Origin: Bacteroidota bacterium
GTDB lineage: Bacteria > Bacteroidota > Bacteroidia > Bacteroidales > Lentimicrobiaceae
Assembly: GCA_023441805.1 (NCBI GenBank)
Contig: JAEZNO010000025.1
Coordinates: 89,823-153,822, forward strand
DNA: 64,000 bases
Direction: 5' to 3'
The notes beneath the pieces are model-generated. The model searched no databases and was not told the origin of the DNA. It worked only from the letters and a program-made list of their open reading frames with translations. The number at the start of each line of letters is the position of its first letter. Position 1 is the first letter of the stretch. Below are positions 44,515-54,359 of the stretch, in pieces. The translations under genes and the position numbers were made by a program.

Positions 44515-44591
44515 CTTCATTCAATCATTATTACTTGAATGAATGCAACCTTTAATTTCTATGTTTTTCTAATTTTCAAAACTTATTAAGT

Positions 44592-45839
44592 ATGGCTATT
44601 TTAAGACCATTCAAAGGATTACGTCCACCTAAGAGTATTGCCGGTCAATTGGCTTCACGCCCATATGATGTTCTGAATTCTGCTGAAGCAAGAATTGAGG
44701 CAGATGGTAACCAATATTCACTTCTGCATATTATTAAACCTGAAATTGATTTGCCGGTTGATATTGATGAACACGACCCCTCAGTTTATGAACAGGCCAG
44801 GATCAATCTCAACAAGTTTCGTGAGAACAAATGGTTAGTCCAGGATGATGAACCACATTTGTACATCTACGCCCAGACAATGAATGGAAAAACTCAATAC
44901 GGATTGGTTGGATGTGCAGGTGTTGAGGATTATCTAAACGGTATTATCAAAAAACATGAGCTAACCAGAGCTGACAAGGAAGAAGACAGAATGAAGCATG
45001 TTAGAATCACTAATGCTAATATGGAGCCTGTTTTCTTTACTTATCCTGCAGTCCCGGAAATTGATAAGATCGTTGAAAATATTGTTAAATCAACTGAGCC
45101 TGAGTATGATTTTACTGCTTCTGATGGTTTTGGTCACCATTTTTGGGTAATTAGAGACAAAGAGACTATAAATGAATTAGTTAAACTATTCTCAAAAATT
45201 CCATATACTTATGTTGCTGATGGTCACCATCGTACTGCTGCAGCTGCCTTAGTAGGAAATGAAAAGAAGAACAACAACCCTAACCATAAGGGAGATGAAG
45301 AATACAACTTCTTCCTTGCGGTTCATTTCCCATCAAACCAACTGACAATCATTGATTACAACCGTGTAGTGAAGGATCTCAATGGATTGTCAAAAGAAGA
45401 TTTCTTTAAGCAACTGGAGAAAGTATTTGTTATCGAAGAAAAAGGGACTGCAATTTATAAGCCTGACTCACTGCATAATTTCAGTATGTACATTGATAAT
45501 AAATGGTATTCATTAACTGCCCGTCCGGGAACCTATAATGATTCTGATCCGATTGGCGTTCTTGATGTTACCATTCTATCACAATTGGTTTTAGACCAGA
45601 TTTTAGATATTAAAGACTTAAGAACTTCAAAGCGTATTGATTTTGTTGGGGGAATTAGAGGATTAGGCGAGTTAAAGAAACGAGTAGACAGTGGAGAAAT
45701 GGCAGTAGCTTTTGCATTATATCCGGTTTCTCTCGATCAATTGATTAATATTGCAGATACAGGAAATATCATGCCACCTAAAACTACATGGTTTGAACCT
45801 AAGTTGAGGAGTGGTTTGGTTGTTCATTTACTTGATTAA
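44592..45839 (+). CDS. DUF1015 family protein
   Basis: The 415-residue protein matches DUF1015 along its length: ILRPFKGLRPPKSIAGQLAS, RPYDVLNSAEAR, GLVGCAGVEDYLNG, KHELTRADKEEDRMKHV and the conserved YVADGHHRTAAAA. The last contains a His-His-Arg signature reminiscent of nucleotide- or DNA-handling enzymes. The function is not established. The gene is commonly close to serA in Bacteroidota, which hints at serine metabolism. A 59-residue winged-helix protein gene starts 21 bp downstream and is probably co-transcribed. Confidence 0.88.
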   Translation: MAILRPFKGLRPPKSIAGQLASRPYDVLNSAEARIEADGNQYSLLHIIKPEIDLPVDIDEHDPSVYEQARINLNKFRENKWLVQDDEPHLYIYAQTMNGKTQYGLVGCAGVEDYLNGIIKKHELTRADKEEDRMKHVRITNANMEPVFFTYPAVPEIDKIVENIVKSTEPEYDFTASDGFGHHFWVIRDKETINELVKLFSKIPYTYVADGHHRTAAAALVGNEKKNNNPNHKGDEEYNFFLAVHFPSNQLTIIDYNRVVKDLNGLSKEDFFKQLEKVFVIEEKGTAIYKPDSLHNFSMYIDNKWYSLTARPGTYNDSDPIGVLDVTILSQLVLDQILDIKDLRTSKRIDFVGGIRGLGELKKRVDSGEMAVAFALYPVSLDQLINIADTGNIMPPKTTWFEPKLRSGLVVHLLD

Positions 45840-45860
45840 TTAATCCAAAAATCAATCGTC

Positions 45861-46040
45861 ATGGAAAAAGAAACAATTGTATTAGATGTTCTTGCAAAAT
45901 CTGAAAAGCCATTAAAATCTGCTGAGATTGCAGAAATTGCTAAGATGGATAAAAAAGATGTAGATAATGCTATTAAAAAACTAAAGCAGGCTGAAAAGAT
46001 ATTTTCACCTAAAGTATGTTTCTACACTGTAAAGAAGTAA
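45861..46040 (+). CDS. 59-residue winged-helix-like protein
   Basis: The frame from ATG 45861 to TAA 46038-46040 encodes 59 residues with a helix-turn-helix pattern: ETIVLDVLAKSEKPLKSAEI, then KKDVDNAIKKLKQAEKIFSP and KVCFYTVKK as the wing. It resembles the small predicted winged-helix proteins built like MarR/BlaI half domains. It lies 21 bp after DUF1015 and directly before a terminator, so it ends that operon. It may be a DNA-binding regulator, but the target is unknown. Confidence 0.75.
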   Translation: MEKETIVLDVLAKSEKPLKSAEIAEIAKMDKKDVDNAIKKLKQAEKIFSPKVCFYTVKK

Positions 46041-46056
46041 ATATTCGATTAATGAG

Positions 46057-46087
46057 AAAGGGCTGGCTTCGAAAGAGTCAGCCTTTT
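46057..46087. terminator. Bidirectional terminator
   Basis: A ~12-bp stem with one bulged G and a CGAA loop, followed by T6 on the plus strand. It lies between the winged-helix gene and the convergent sensor kinase gene. Confidence 0.75.
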
Positions 46088-46096
46088 TTATTGGGG

Positions 46097-48892
46097 TTAA
46101 TTTTTAATGATATGAGATATTGCCTGCAATAGCAAATGATATTGCACCGGCTTTATAATTACTGCATCAAAGTGAATTGAACTATTTTCTTCCTCCATTG
46201 GATAATTAGCCTGTCCGATTATGGGAATATATGGAAACTTCTGTTTAATCTCGATCATTAGGTTATTTGTAGTATCATCTAATTGATTAAAATCAGTATA
46301 AATCAGATCAATTGTATTGTTTTTCTCAAAATATTCGGATGCTTCTCTGACTGAATAAACTCTGAGTACATTAGCTCCGGTACTGCTGAATACTGCTTTT
46401 AAATAATTGTATGATGCATCTTCACTTTCAACAATCAGTATGTGTTTATCTTTCCAATTGACTTTTTGAATTGAAAGCTTGTTGTTTACCTCTTCAAGTA
46501 GTGGATAAAAAGGTATTGTAAAAAAGAACAATGAACCTTTGTCTTTTTCTGAATGCACTCCAACTTCTCCATGCATGAGTTCTACCAGATGTTTCGAGAT
46601 AGCCAGTCCTAATCCTGTTCCACCGGCCTTATAGCCATTACCCTCTCCTACTTGCCTGAATCTTTTAAAGATAATCTGTTGATCTTTCTCGGTAATTCCA
46701 ATTCCTGTGTCTTTCACATAAAAGTACAGTTGATTGTCACGACGCTCACAACCAACATCTATTGAACCTTTTAGTGTGAATTTAATAGCATTGACAATCA
46801 AATTAGTGAGTATCTGATTTAACCGGTATGGGTCAACCAGTATTTTTACATCTTTCAGTTTCTCATCTATTTTACAGTTAAATGATACTCCAGGCCTGTT
46901 CATTTTCTTTTTATACTCACTTGTTGAAATATATACTTCATCTATGAGTTTACTGATGCTATAATATTCAGGTTTTACAGTAAGTTGACCGGCCTCAATC
47001 TTGGCAATATCAATGATATCATTAATGATGTTCAGAAGATTGTTTATACCGGTGTTGATATGACCAACATACTCTTCATGCTCTTCCTTGGTTAAATCTC
47101 CATCTGCAATTAAGTTTGAGAAACCAACTATTGAGTTCATCGGAGTGCGAATTTCATGGCTCATATTTGCCAGGAATGCAGTCTTTAGTCTGTCTGACTC
47201 TTCGGCTTTCTCTTTTGCTTCAATGTATTTTTTCTGGATTTGGTCTCTCTCCGTCATATCCCTGCTAATGCAGAGTATGCCAATCACTTCGCCATGCTTA
47301 TTGTGACATAATACTTTAAGTGTATCAAATAAGCACTCAGTTCCATTAGGCATGGTAACCCATTCTTCATTTCTAATAGGTATTCCGTCCTTCAGGATTT
47401 TAAGATCATTATTGTAATAGAATTCAGCGGCTTCCTTGCTGAATAATTCAAAGTCAGTTTTACCCAGTAAGTCCTCTTCCTTTATTTGAATATAATTTAG
47501 AAATGCGTCATTACAACTAACGTACCTGCTTTTAATATCTTTGAAAAATACAAGGTCAGGAATCGAGTTCATCATTGATCTTAACAGTGAGTGTTCTTTC
47601 TCAAATTGGCCTCTGGTATCTTTGAGCTCGTGGACCATCTTATTGGCTGCCTGTGCCAACGACCTAAATTCAGGAGAATTTAATTCACTCTCAATTATCT
47701 CTACGTTTCCTTCACTGGCATCTTTAAAGAACTTGTTTAATCGTTCAAATCCCTGCATTATTCTTCGATTCACATATTGTGTGAAAACAAACCCTAAAAT
47801 GAGGATGGAAAATAATGCAACAAAAATGTTAATAAATGTTTTAATGCGTTGAGCACTTAGCTCTTTACGCTTCTGAATAACCAAATCATCGACATCGGCA
47901 GTATAGAACCCTGCTCCAACTATCCAACCCCATTCATCAATTATATTTACATACGATATCTTTGGTTCTTTTTCAAGTCGTCCGGGACGATAATTCTGAT
48001 ATTCAACAAATCCACCACCACTCTTTGCAATTTCGGATATCTTCATTCTTTCTTGCATTTCTAAATGAAAGCGGTTTGATTTATTGTGTTTGATAATTGT
48101 ACCGGCAAATAAAATGGGTTTATTATCTACACTTTGTATAAAGATATAACCATCATTGTCAAACCTGATATCAGCTAGCCGGCCAAGAACTTCACTCTTT
48201 AAATTTTCTTCGAAATCAGCCAAATAATACTTCGATCCTATGTACCAATCAAAAGGTTTGAATCTCTTAACATATGAGTGCTTATATAACACAGAATCGC
48301 TTGACTCAGGGCTTTTTGCAGTATAGTATGTTAAATAACCTTTATCAACCTCCTTTAACAGGGCAATCTCCCTTTTAATTACATAATTGCCTAATGAATC
48401 CTGAAGTGCATAAGAAGGTTTTCCTTCAAGGGTTTCATTTTCAGGATCCAATACGGTTTCACCATTCATCTTATAGATGAAGACGTAATCGTCTGAGGGG
48501 TTAATTCTGTAACATCTCAGTGCATCCTTTATCATTTTTTGTATGATATGGTCAGGAACTTTGTCCTTATTTTCCTGATAGATGTTATTAGCTATATTCC
48601 AAGCTGTTTCAACCCTGGAGGTGAGATTATTCAATAATTTTTCTTCTGATAGTGACTTTACGTAAGTTAAATAATTAAGTGTCCTTGTTACTTCACGTTG
48701 AACTGAAGTCTTACGACTTTCCATGAAATGGGTCCTAACATTGTCGCTTTCAATAGTGAATTTTCTGTTTTCGTACGATATCCAGTAAAAAGCGACAACT
48801 GAGATAAGCATAAAGGCTATAGCCATCATGCTTCCCATTATTAGTTGATTCAACCTTTTCTTTTTAAAGTACAGTTTTATCCCGTTAAACAT
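46097..48892 (-). CDS. Membrane sensor histidine kinase with Cache, HAMP-like, PAS and receiver domains
   Basis: The 931 residues begin with one transmembrane helix (~20-40). The periplasmic part (~42-345) has two Cache-like modules (DYVFIYKMNGETVLDPEN; GYIFIQSVDNKPILFAGT). A second helix (~352-372), a HAMP-like linker and a PAS domain (~435-550) follow. The HisKA phosphorylation site is His579 in ANMSHEIRTPMNSI. The HATPase part has NLIVNAIKFT, DTGIG and GGTGLGLAIS. The chain ends in a receiver-like domain (HILIVESEDAS, YTDFNQLD, IIKP), so it is a hybrid kinase. It lies 24 bp after the LTA-synthase-like gene, probably in one operon. The ligand is unknown. Confidence 0.9.
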   Translation of the reverse strand: MFNGIKLYFKKKRLNQLIMGSMMAIAFMLISVVAFYWISYENRKFTIESDNVRTHFMESRKTSVQREVTRTLNYLTYVKSLSEEKLLNNLTSRVETAWNIANNIYQENKDKVPDHIIQKMIKDALRCYRINPSDDYVFIYKMNGETVLDPENETLEGKPSYALQDSLGNYVIKREIALLKEVDKGYLTYYTAKSPESSDSVLYKHSYVKRFKPFDWYIGSKYYLADFEENLKSEVLGRLADIRFDNDGYIFIQSVDNKPILFAGTIIKHNKSNRFHLEMQERMKISEIAKSGGGFVEYQNYRPGRLEKEPKISYVNIIDEWGWIVGAGFYTADVDDLVIQKRKELSAQRIKTFINIFVALFSILILGFVFTQYVNRRIMQGFERLNKFFKDASEGNVEIIESELNSPEFRSLAQAANKMVHELKDTRGQFEKEHSLLRSMMNSIPDLVFFKDIKSRYVSCNDAFLNYIQIKEEDLLGKTDFELFSKEAAEFYYNNDLKILKDGIPIRNEEWVTMPNGTECLFDTLKVLCHNKHGEVIGILCISRDMTERDQIQKKYIEAKEKAEESDRLKTAFLANMSHEIRTPMNSIVGFSNLIADGDLTKEEHEEYVGHINTGINNLLNIINDIIDIAKIEAGQLTVKPEYYSISKLIDEVYISTSEYKKKMNRPGVSFNCKIDEKLKDVKILVDPYRLNQILTNLIVNAIKFTLKGSIDVGCERRDNQLYFYVKDTGIGITEKDQQIIFKRFRQVGEGNGYKAGGTGLGLAISKHLVELMHGEVGVHSEKDKGSLFFFTIPFYPLLEEVNNKLSIQKVNWKDKHILIVESEDASYNYLKAVFSSTGANVLRVYSVREASEYFEKNNTIDLIYTDFNQLDDTTNNLMIEIKQKFPYIPIIGQANYPMEEENSSIHFDAVIIKPVQYHLLLQAISHIIKN

Positions 48893-48916
48893 CGATTTTA
48901 ATAAAGTTTCCCGTCT

Positions 48917-50779
48917 TTATAGTTTCATATATTCATCAAATAGTACCTGCATGAATGATTTCCCCTGTTTCCTTATCCGTTCTTTAGCATACTCCGGTAT
49001 TGCATTCTCATGGTAATGGTCGATACGTGGTTCATAAACAAAATGGCCTTCATCTGTAAACCAGCCAAATCCCTCCTCAAATGAGTAATACGAAAACACA
49101 GGTGAATATGGATTAAAAAGATTGCGACTCCACTTAAATGGTGTATCATCCAGGCCAAGTTGGTTCATCAAAGTTGAAGCGATATCCATTTGATTGGATA
49201 ATCGATTTATTTTCTGACCTCTATATTCTTCCTTCAAAACTTCACCATAAATCATTAAAGGAATTTTATGATAAGCAGGAGTAGTAAACGACCAGTTTTT
49301 ATGAGAATTATGACTATGATCGGCTACAATAATGAACAATGTATTCTTATACCAAGACTGTTTCTTAGCTTCCCTGAAATAATTTCCTAAGCACTTGTCA
49401 GTGTAATACGCCGAATTAAGATAATTGATTTCATTTCCTCCCATCTCAAGAACTCTCTCCATTGGTTGATCATACGGTGAATGCGAGCTCAGAGTAAAAA
49501 GAGCTGAGAAAAACGGCTGCTTTTCCTTATTTAAATCACTCAATTGTCGTGCTAAAACAAATTCATCGTGTACACCAAGTTTACCTCTGATGACATCTTT
49601 ACCAAAATCAGTATGTTCAATTACGCGTGAAAATCCGTTGTGCAAGATGTAACCTTTAATATTACCATATCTGAGCTGACCACCAAAATAAAATGAAGTA
49701 GAATATCCTTCATTAATAAGTGATTCTGTTATAGTTGGAAGTTTTGCAAACTTTTCGGGTTGGACAGTTACTGACGAAATGGGATGAGCAGGAAAGCCGC
49801 TGAAGATACTACCCATGGCCTGCTCACTTCTTGGGCCTGTAGCATAAAGATTAGTAAATAGAATGCCTTCTTTCTCAAGTTCATGAAACTCAGGTGTAAT
49901 ACCGGGGTCCCCACCAATAGATTCAATTAAATCAGCCGACCAGCTTTCTAATATTAATAATACAACATTTGGTCTGCTTTCCGATAGTATTTTAATAGTA
50001 GTATCCTTAGATATTGTATAAGTGTTTTTTACTTCCTGCTTCGCTTCATCAAGATCATAAAACCCATATGGATTTTTATCCATGTTCTTGTAGTTTTCAA
50101 TGATACTAATTGAAAGGTTAAACGCTGAATTAACTGATGCCAGGTTAAGTATGTTATGAGTAGAATAATATGATTCGCTCTGGTTTATAGGTATTTGTTG
50201 CCACCCACCTCTGGCTCCAAGTACCAACAATGGCAATGTTATAATTACAAATATTGGTGTATAGATAAACCGGGTACTGGGGGGATGATTAATTTTTGAA
50301 TAAAAATATTTCTTATAAAGTAAAAAAGCTCCTGTTGTTGTGACCACAAATAAACCTAATAATAAGAAGAAGGTCCCCGATGATGCTGAGTCATAAACCT
50401 CTGATGGATTTAAAATGTACTTTAATGCTTTATATGGCATTTTTGTCTTCCATTCAGGGTATACACCCAGTTCTGCGATGACTAGTAGAGAGAATAGTAA
50501 AATCGCTATGAGGGTATATATTATATTTACTTTATTGAGCCAGGGAACTTTGAATAACCCTTGAACTACCAGCATTAAGAAAGGAATGATTAAAAGGTAA
50601 CAGGCTGTTGCAAGATCAAGGGGCAGGGCATGCCAGAAAGAAGCAATAGTTTCAGTTAAACCTATATTTTCAATCCTGATGAACGAGAGATTATACATTA
50701 TGAAAATTGCCCTGGCTGCTGCAAAATAAATCATCCAGAATGCAAGTTGCCTTAGTAACGAGGCGATAATTCTGTTCAT
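48917..50779 (-). CDS. LTA synthase-like membrane sulfatase/phosphotransferase
   Basis: The 620 residues have about five N-terminal transmembrane helices and a large extracytoplasmic alkaline-phosphatase-superfamily domain. Metal-site motifs include VVLLILESWSADLIE, the putative nucleophile segment YATGPRSEQAMGSIFSG and IVADHSHNSH. The family transfers glycerol-phosphate or phosphoethanolamine groups from lipids to envelope polymers. Gram-negative relatives also include glucan and lipid A modifiers, so the substrate stays open. The gene precedes the sensor kinase gene by 24 bp and is divergent from the glycosyltransferase operon, so all may concern the cell envelope. Confidence 0.85.
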   Translation of the reverse strand: MNRIIASLLRQLAFWMIYFAAARAIFIMYNLSFIRIENIGLTETIASFWHALPLDLATACYLLIIPFLMLVVQGLFKVPWLNKVNIIYTLIAILLFSLLVIAELGVYPEWKTKMPYKALKYILNPSEVYDSASSGTFFLLLGLFVVTTTGAFLLYKKYFYSKINHPPSTRFIYTPIFVIITLPLLVLGARGGWQQIPINQSESYYSTHNILNLASVNSAFNLSISIIENYKNMDKNPYGFYDLDEAKQEVKNTYTISKDTTIKILSESRPNVVLLILESWSADLIESIGGDPGITPEFHELEKEGILFTNLYATGPRSEQAMGSIFSGFPAHPISSVTVQPEKFAKLPTITESLINEGYSTSFYFGGQLRYGNIKGYILHNGFSRVIEHTDFGKDVIRGKLGVHDEFVLARQLSDLNKEKQPFFSALFTLSSHSPYDQPMERVLEMGGNEINYLNSAYYTDKCLGNYFREAKKQSWYKNTLFIIVADHSHNSHKNWSFTTPAYHKIPLMIYGEVLKEEYRGQKINRLSNQMDIASTLMNQLGLDDTPFKWSRNLFNPYSPVFSYYSFEEGFGWFTDEGHFVYEPRIDHYHENAIPEYAKERIRKQGKSFMQVLFDEYMKL

Positions 50780-50801
50780 TTATAAGATTAGTTATTGGTC
50801 A

Positions 50802-50809
50802 CAAAAATA
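50802..50809 (-). promoter_or_regulatory. -7 promoter element (TATTTTTG) of the LTA-synthase-like gene
   Basis: Minus-strand TAnnTTTG match 22 bp before the ATG at 50779. Confidence 0.5.
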
Positions 50810-50877
50810 ACCTATTCTTTGATTATTCAAAGCGATTCATTCGAAAAGTAATCCTATTAATGTTCAGCACTATTAGC

Positions 50878-50885
50878 TAAATTTG
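50878..50885 (+). promoter_or_regulatory. -7 promoter element (TAAATTTG) of the glycosyltransferase operon
   Basis: Exact TAnnTTTG match 26 bp before the ATG at 50912. Confidence 0.5.
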
Positions 50886-50911
50886 TAAATTATTTGAAGC
50901 TAATCTTCTTA

Positions 50912-52516
50912 ATGCCTCAAAAGTTAAATTTCAATCGCAGTTTATCTACTGGAGCATTTCAATTATGCTTACTGTTACTGGCTATACCGGCACTGCTCAT
51001 AAATTTGGGATTAATGCCCTTAATTTCAGATGAACCCACACGTGGTATTGTTTCACTCGAAATGCTTTATAGTGGCGATTATATTCATCCTACTATAAAT
51101 GGTGAACTCTATTTCAATAAGCCGCCACTATTCAACTGGATTCAAATCTTTTTTATCCGGCTCACCGGGTCAACCGGTGAATGGGTGTTCCGACTTCCAA
51201 CCATACTTTCTACAATAGCTCTAAGTTTACTGATATTCTATTCCGGTAAGAAATACTTAAAAGAATACTCTTTTATTGCAGCTTTTTCCTTTATAGTAGC
51301 CGGACGGGTATTATTCTGGGATTCCTTCATGAGCTTGATCGACATTACGTACTCACTAATTACTTTTGGGTCGTTTATTTGGATTATTCACTTTAAGCAG
51401 AGAAATAAATATCACTTATTGTTTCTGGGATCCTACTTTCTTGCTTCACTCGGCTATTTGATGAAAGGAATGCCGTCAATCGCATTTCAGGGTTTGAGTA
51501 TCGTATCTGTATTTGCATTTGATAAATCGTTCAGAAAGTTATTCTCTATCAAACACTTATACGGAATCATTCTATTTGTAATTCTGGTTGGCGGGTACTA
51601 TTATGTGTATAATATTGATCATCCAATTTTACCTGTAATTGAACGGCTTATTAGTGAATCAAACAGGTTTCAGGATTCATCCTCAAACACAATCTGGTGG
51701 GTGCATTTATTTAAGTTTCCACTCAATCTGATTTACGAGTTTGCTCCTGTTACACTCCTTCTATTTCTCTTAATTTCAACCCAAGTAAGGGAGAATGTTT
51801 TTAAAGAAAGGTTTTTCAAATACATAGGCATACTTTTCATTGTAAATATTATCATTTACTGGCTTTCGGCTAATATGCGAAGTCGGTATCTTTTCATGTT
51901 AATTCCCTTGCTCATCCTGATCTTAATACAAGCTTATAAGTACGCTGAATCACAACAAAATAAAATCTTCCTTATAATACGTAACATCTTCATCTTTGGT
52001 TCATTTATCATTTCTGCCAGCATATTAGTTTACCCATTTTGGAATGAAACCTCTGAAATGAAGAATGTTACGGTAATTTGTATTTTGCTTTTTATTGCCT
52101 CAGTTTCACTCAGTCTTGCAGCACTAAGAAAGAAGCATTTTGCAGTTTATGCATTATTTGCTGCACTGTTGCTTGCACGTACAGCTTTTAATATGTTTAA
52201 CCTTCCGGCGCGAATGAACTCATATCCTGATGAAGGTTACAGGGACGGTGAAATAAAAGCAGCGCAAATCTCTATGGGTAAACCGCTATTTGTGTTAGGC
52301 GATACTCCTATTAACCATGATGCTTCATTCTACATTACCCGCGAAAGGAAGCAATTATTGAAAAGAGACCTTACTGCCTCTGATGCTGATGCTTATTATA
52401 TAACAGATCAGGAAAATCTTGATACTTTTGCAGAGAAAAACATTCATTTCCGTAAACATCATACTTTTACAATAAAGTTTGAGGAAACGGAATTATTTTT
52501 AGTAACCCGGCAATAA
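50912..52516 (+). CDS. ArnT/PMT-like membrane glycosyltransferase
   Basis: The ~534-residue protein has about a dozen transmembrane helices. It carries the GT-C signature of the ArnT/PMT group in the first periplasmic loop (LISDEPTRGIVSLEM, with the acidic DE pair), followed by NGELYFNKPPLFNW. Such enzymes move a sugar from an undecaprenyl-phosphate carrier to lipid A or another acceptor on the outer face of the inner membrane. I chose ATG 50912, while TTG 50894 would add six residues. Its TAA overlaps the ATG of the next gene, a polyprenyl-phosphate-sugar synthase candidate that would make its donor. Confidence 0.85.
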   Translation: MPQKLNFNRSLSTGAFQLCLLLLAIPALLINLGLMPLISDEPTRGIVSLEMLYSGDYIHPTINGELYFNKPPLFNWIQIFFIRLTGSTGEWVFRLPTILSTIALSLLIFYSGKKYLKEYSFIAAFSFIVAGRVLFWDSFMSLIDITYSLITFGSFIWIIHFKQRNKYHLLFLGSYFLASLGYLMKGMPSIAFQGLSIVSVFAFDKSFRKLFSIKHLYGIILFVILVGGYYYVYNIDHPILPVIERLISESNRFQDSSSNTIWWVHLFKFPLNLIYEFAPVTLLLFLLISTQVRENVFKERFFKYIGILFIVNIIIYWLSANMRSRYLFMLIPLLILILIQAYKYAESQQNKIFLIIRNIFIFGSFIISASILVYPFWNETSEMKNVTVICILLFIASVSLSLAALRKKHFAVYALFAALLLARTAFNMFNLPARMNSYPDEGYRDGEIKAAQISMGKPLFVLGDTPINHDASFYITRERKQLLKRDLTASDADAYYITDQENLDTFAEKNIHFRKHHTFTIKFEETELFLVTRQ

Positions 52517-53460
52517 TGAACCAACCAAAGCTCTCAGTCATCATCTGCGTATTTAATGAAGAAGATAACATTAAGCCTCTTAATAAGCGAATACATGATG
52601 CCTTAACAGGTATTGACTATGAAATAATATATGTTGATGACGGTTCTACCGATTCAACACTAGCTCAAATAAAAAGCCTTAATGACGAGAAAATTATATT
52701 GGTAGAGCTAAGAAAGAATTTCGGTCAGAGTTCTGCTTTATATGCCGGAATTGAGCAGGCCAGAGGTGAATACATTGTAACAATGGATGGGGATCTTCAG
52801 AATGATCCAAGCGATATTCCAATGATGCTTGAAAAAGCTGAAAAGGAGGAGTGGGATCTAATTGCCGGAATCAGAAAGAACCGACAGGATGGAGTATTTC
52901 TTCGTAAAATTCCCAGTAAAATTGCCAATGCCATAATACGTAAAAGTACCGGAGTGAAAATTAAAGATTATGGCTGTACATTAAAGATTTTTAAGAGTGA
53001 TCTGGCAAAAAATATTGCTCTTTATGGTGAACTGCACAGATTTATACCTGTTTTGGCAAGTCTCGAAGGTGCCAGGATAAGCCAGGTTGATGTTAAACAC
53101 CATGCACGTGAATTTGGAAAGTCAAAGTATGGTATTAACCGTACTTTTAAGGTGGTTAGCGATCTTCTACTGATGCTTTTCTTCAAAAAATATATGCAGA
53201 AACCAATGCACCTGTTTGGAGGAATCGGATTGGTCTTCACAGTTATCGGCGTCCTTATCAATATTTATTTCCTTACACTTAAGATTTTAGGACAAGATAT
53301 CTGGGGTAAGCCAATGCTACTGCTCGGTATCCTTCTATTCATTGCAGGTATTCAGCTGATAACGGTCGGCATTATTGCTGATGTTCTTATGCGTACCTAT
53401 TATGAATCGCAAAATAAACGACCATACAATATTCGTAAAATCCATACATTCAGTCGCTGA
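52516..53460 (+). CDS. GT2 glycosyltransferase, polyprenyl-phosphate sugar synthase-like
   Basis: The 314 residues have an N-terminal GT-A domain (SVIICVFNEEDNI, VDDGSTDST) with the DxD metal motif in MDGDLQND. GRSKYG-like GKSKYGINRTFKVVSD precedes two C-terminal transmembrane helices (~235-255 and ~270-295). This matches DPM1/ArnC-type enzymes that load a sugar onto undecaprenyl phosphate. The start codon overlaps the upstream stop (TAATG), so translation is coupled to the ArnT-like partner. The next gene begins 8 bp later. The sugar is not known. Confidence 0.9.
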   Translation: MNQPKLSVIICVFNEEDNIKPLNKRIHDALTGIDYEIIYVDDGSTDSTLAQIKSLNDEKIILVELRKNFGQSSALYAGIEQARGEYIVTMDGDLQNDPSDIPMMLEKAEKEEWDLIAGIRKNRQDGVFLRKIPSKIANAIIRKSTGVKIKDYGCTLKIFKSDLAKNIALYGELHRFIPVLASLEGARISQVDVKHHAREFGKSKYGINRTFKVVSDLLLMLFFKKYMQKPMHLFGGIGLVFTVIGVLINIYFLTLKILGQDIWGKPMLLLGILLFIAGIQLITVGIIADVLMRTYYESQNKRPYNIRKIHTFSR

Positions 53461-53468
53461 CATTATCA

Positions 53469-54359
53469 ATGAAACCATTTCTTAAAGCCTTCATTAAGAT
53501 ACTCTTATCTGCTGCTGCTTTATATTATGTGTTTACTAAGATTGATATAAGTCAGGTAGTAAGCATTTTAAAGAATGTTAATTACTTCTATCTTCTTATT
53601 GCTCTTTTGTTTTTTACATCGTCAAAACTGGTTTCTGCCCACCGATTGAACTACTATTTTGATGTTGCCGGTATACGACTGGAGAACTACAGCAACCTTA
53701 AGCTTTATCTTCTTGGCATGTACTATAACCTATTTTTACCGGGAGGTATTGGCGGTGATGGATATAAGGTATGGCTTTTGAATAAGAAATTTAACATCAA
53801 GGTAAAAGACTTGTTCTGGGGTGTAATGCTCGATCGTGTCAATGGAGTACTGGCACTATTCTTACTCGCACTACTGTTAATCCCTTTCCTCAATCTTGAA
53901 ACCAAATGGACCTGGATTAGTATTGCAATGATTCCATTAAGCACGATTATTTATATCTTCATCAATAAGATGTTCTTTTCCAAGTTTTATAGTGTAATAG
54001 TACCAACTACCATGCTTTCTTTTGCAGTACAATTGCTTCAGGTGGTATCAGCAGGCTTCATATTATTAGCTAATGGTGCATTACATGATGTTTTTGCTTA
54101 CCTCTTTGTATTCCTGATTTCGTCTATAGTAGCAATTTTGCCTATCACCATTGGTGGCATAGGTTCAAGAGAAATAACATTCCTTTTTGGTTCTCAATGG
54201 CTTAACCTTGATGTTAACCTTTCAATTGCTCTCAGCCTTCTTTTCTATTTGATTACTATGGTAGTCTCATTTGGTGGTATCTATTATAGTTTCAGACCTG
54301 AGGCAATGAAGTTAATGCCATCATATCATAAGGATAATAGCAACATAATCGATTTATGA
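53469..54359 (+). CDS. Lysylphosphatidylglycerol synthase TM-region (UPF0104) family membrane protein
   Basis: The 296-residue protein has about eight transmembrane helices. It shows the family patterns SKLVSAHRLNYYF, LLGMYYNLFLPGGIGGDGYK and the late-helix motif PITIGGIGSREI. It lacks the soluble aminoacyl-transferase domain of MprF. Such membrane-only members may act as lipid flippases, often in glycolipid or polysaccharide operons. It overlaps the epimerase gene by four bases (ATGA), so it belongs to the coupled operon 50912-55964. The transported lipid is unknown. Confidence 0.82.
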   Translation: MKPFLKAFIKILLSAAALYYVFTKIDISQVVSILKNVNYFYLLIALLFFTSSKLVSAHRLNYYFDVAGIRLENYSNLKLYLLGMYYNLFLPGGIGGDGYKVWLLNKKFNIKVKDLFWGVMLDRVNGVLALFLLALLLIPFLNLETKWTWISIAMIPLSTIIYIFINKMFFSKFYSVIVPTTMLSFAVQLLQVVSAGFILLANGALHDVFAYLFVFLISSIVAILPITIGGIGSREITFLFGSQWLNLDVNLSIALSLLFYLITMVVSFGGIYYSFRPEAMKLMPSYHKDNSNIIDL

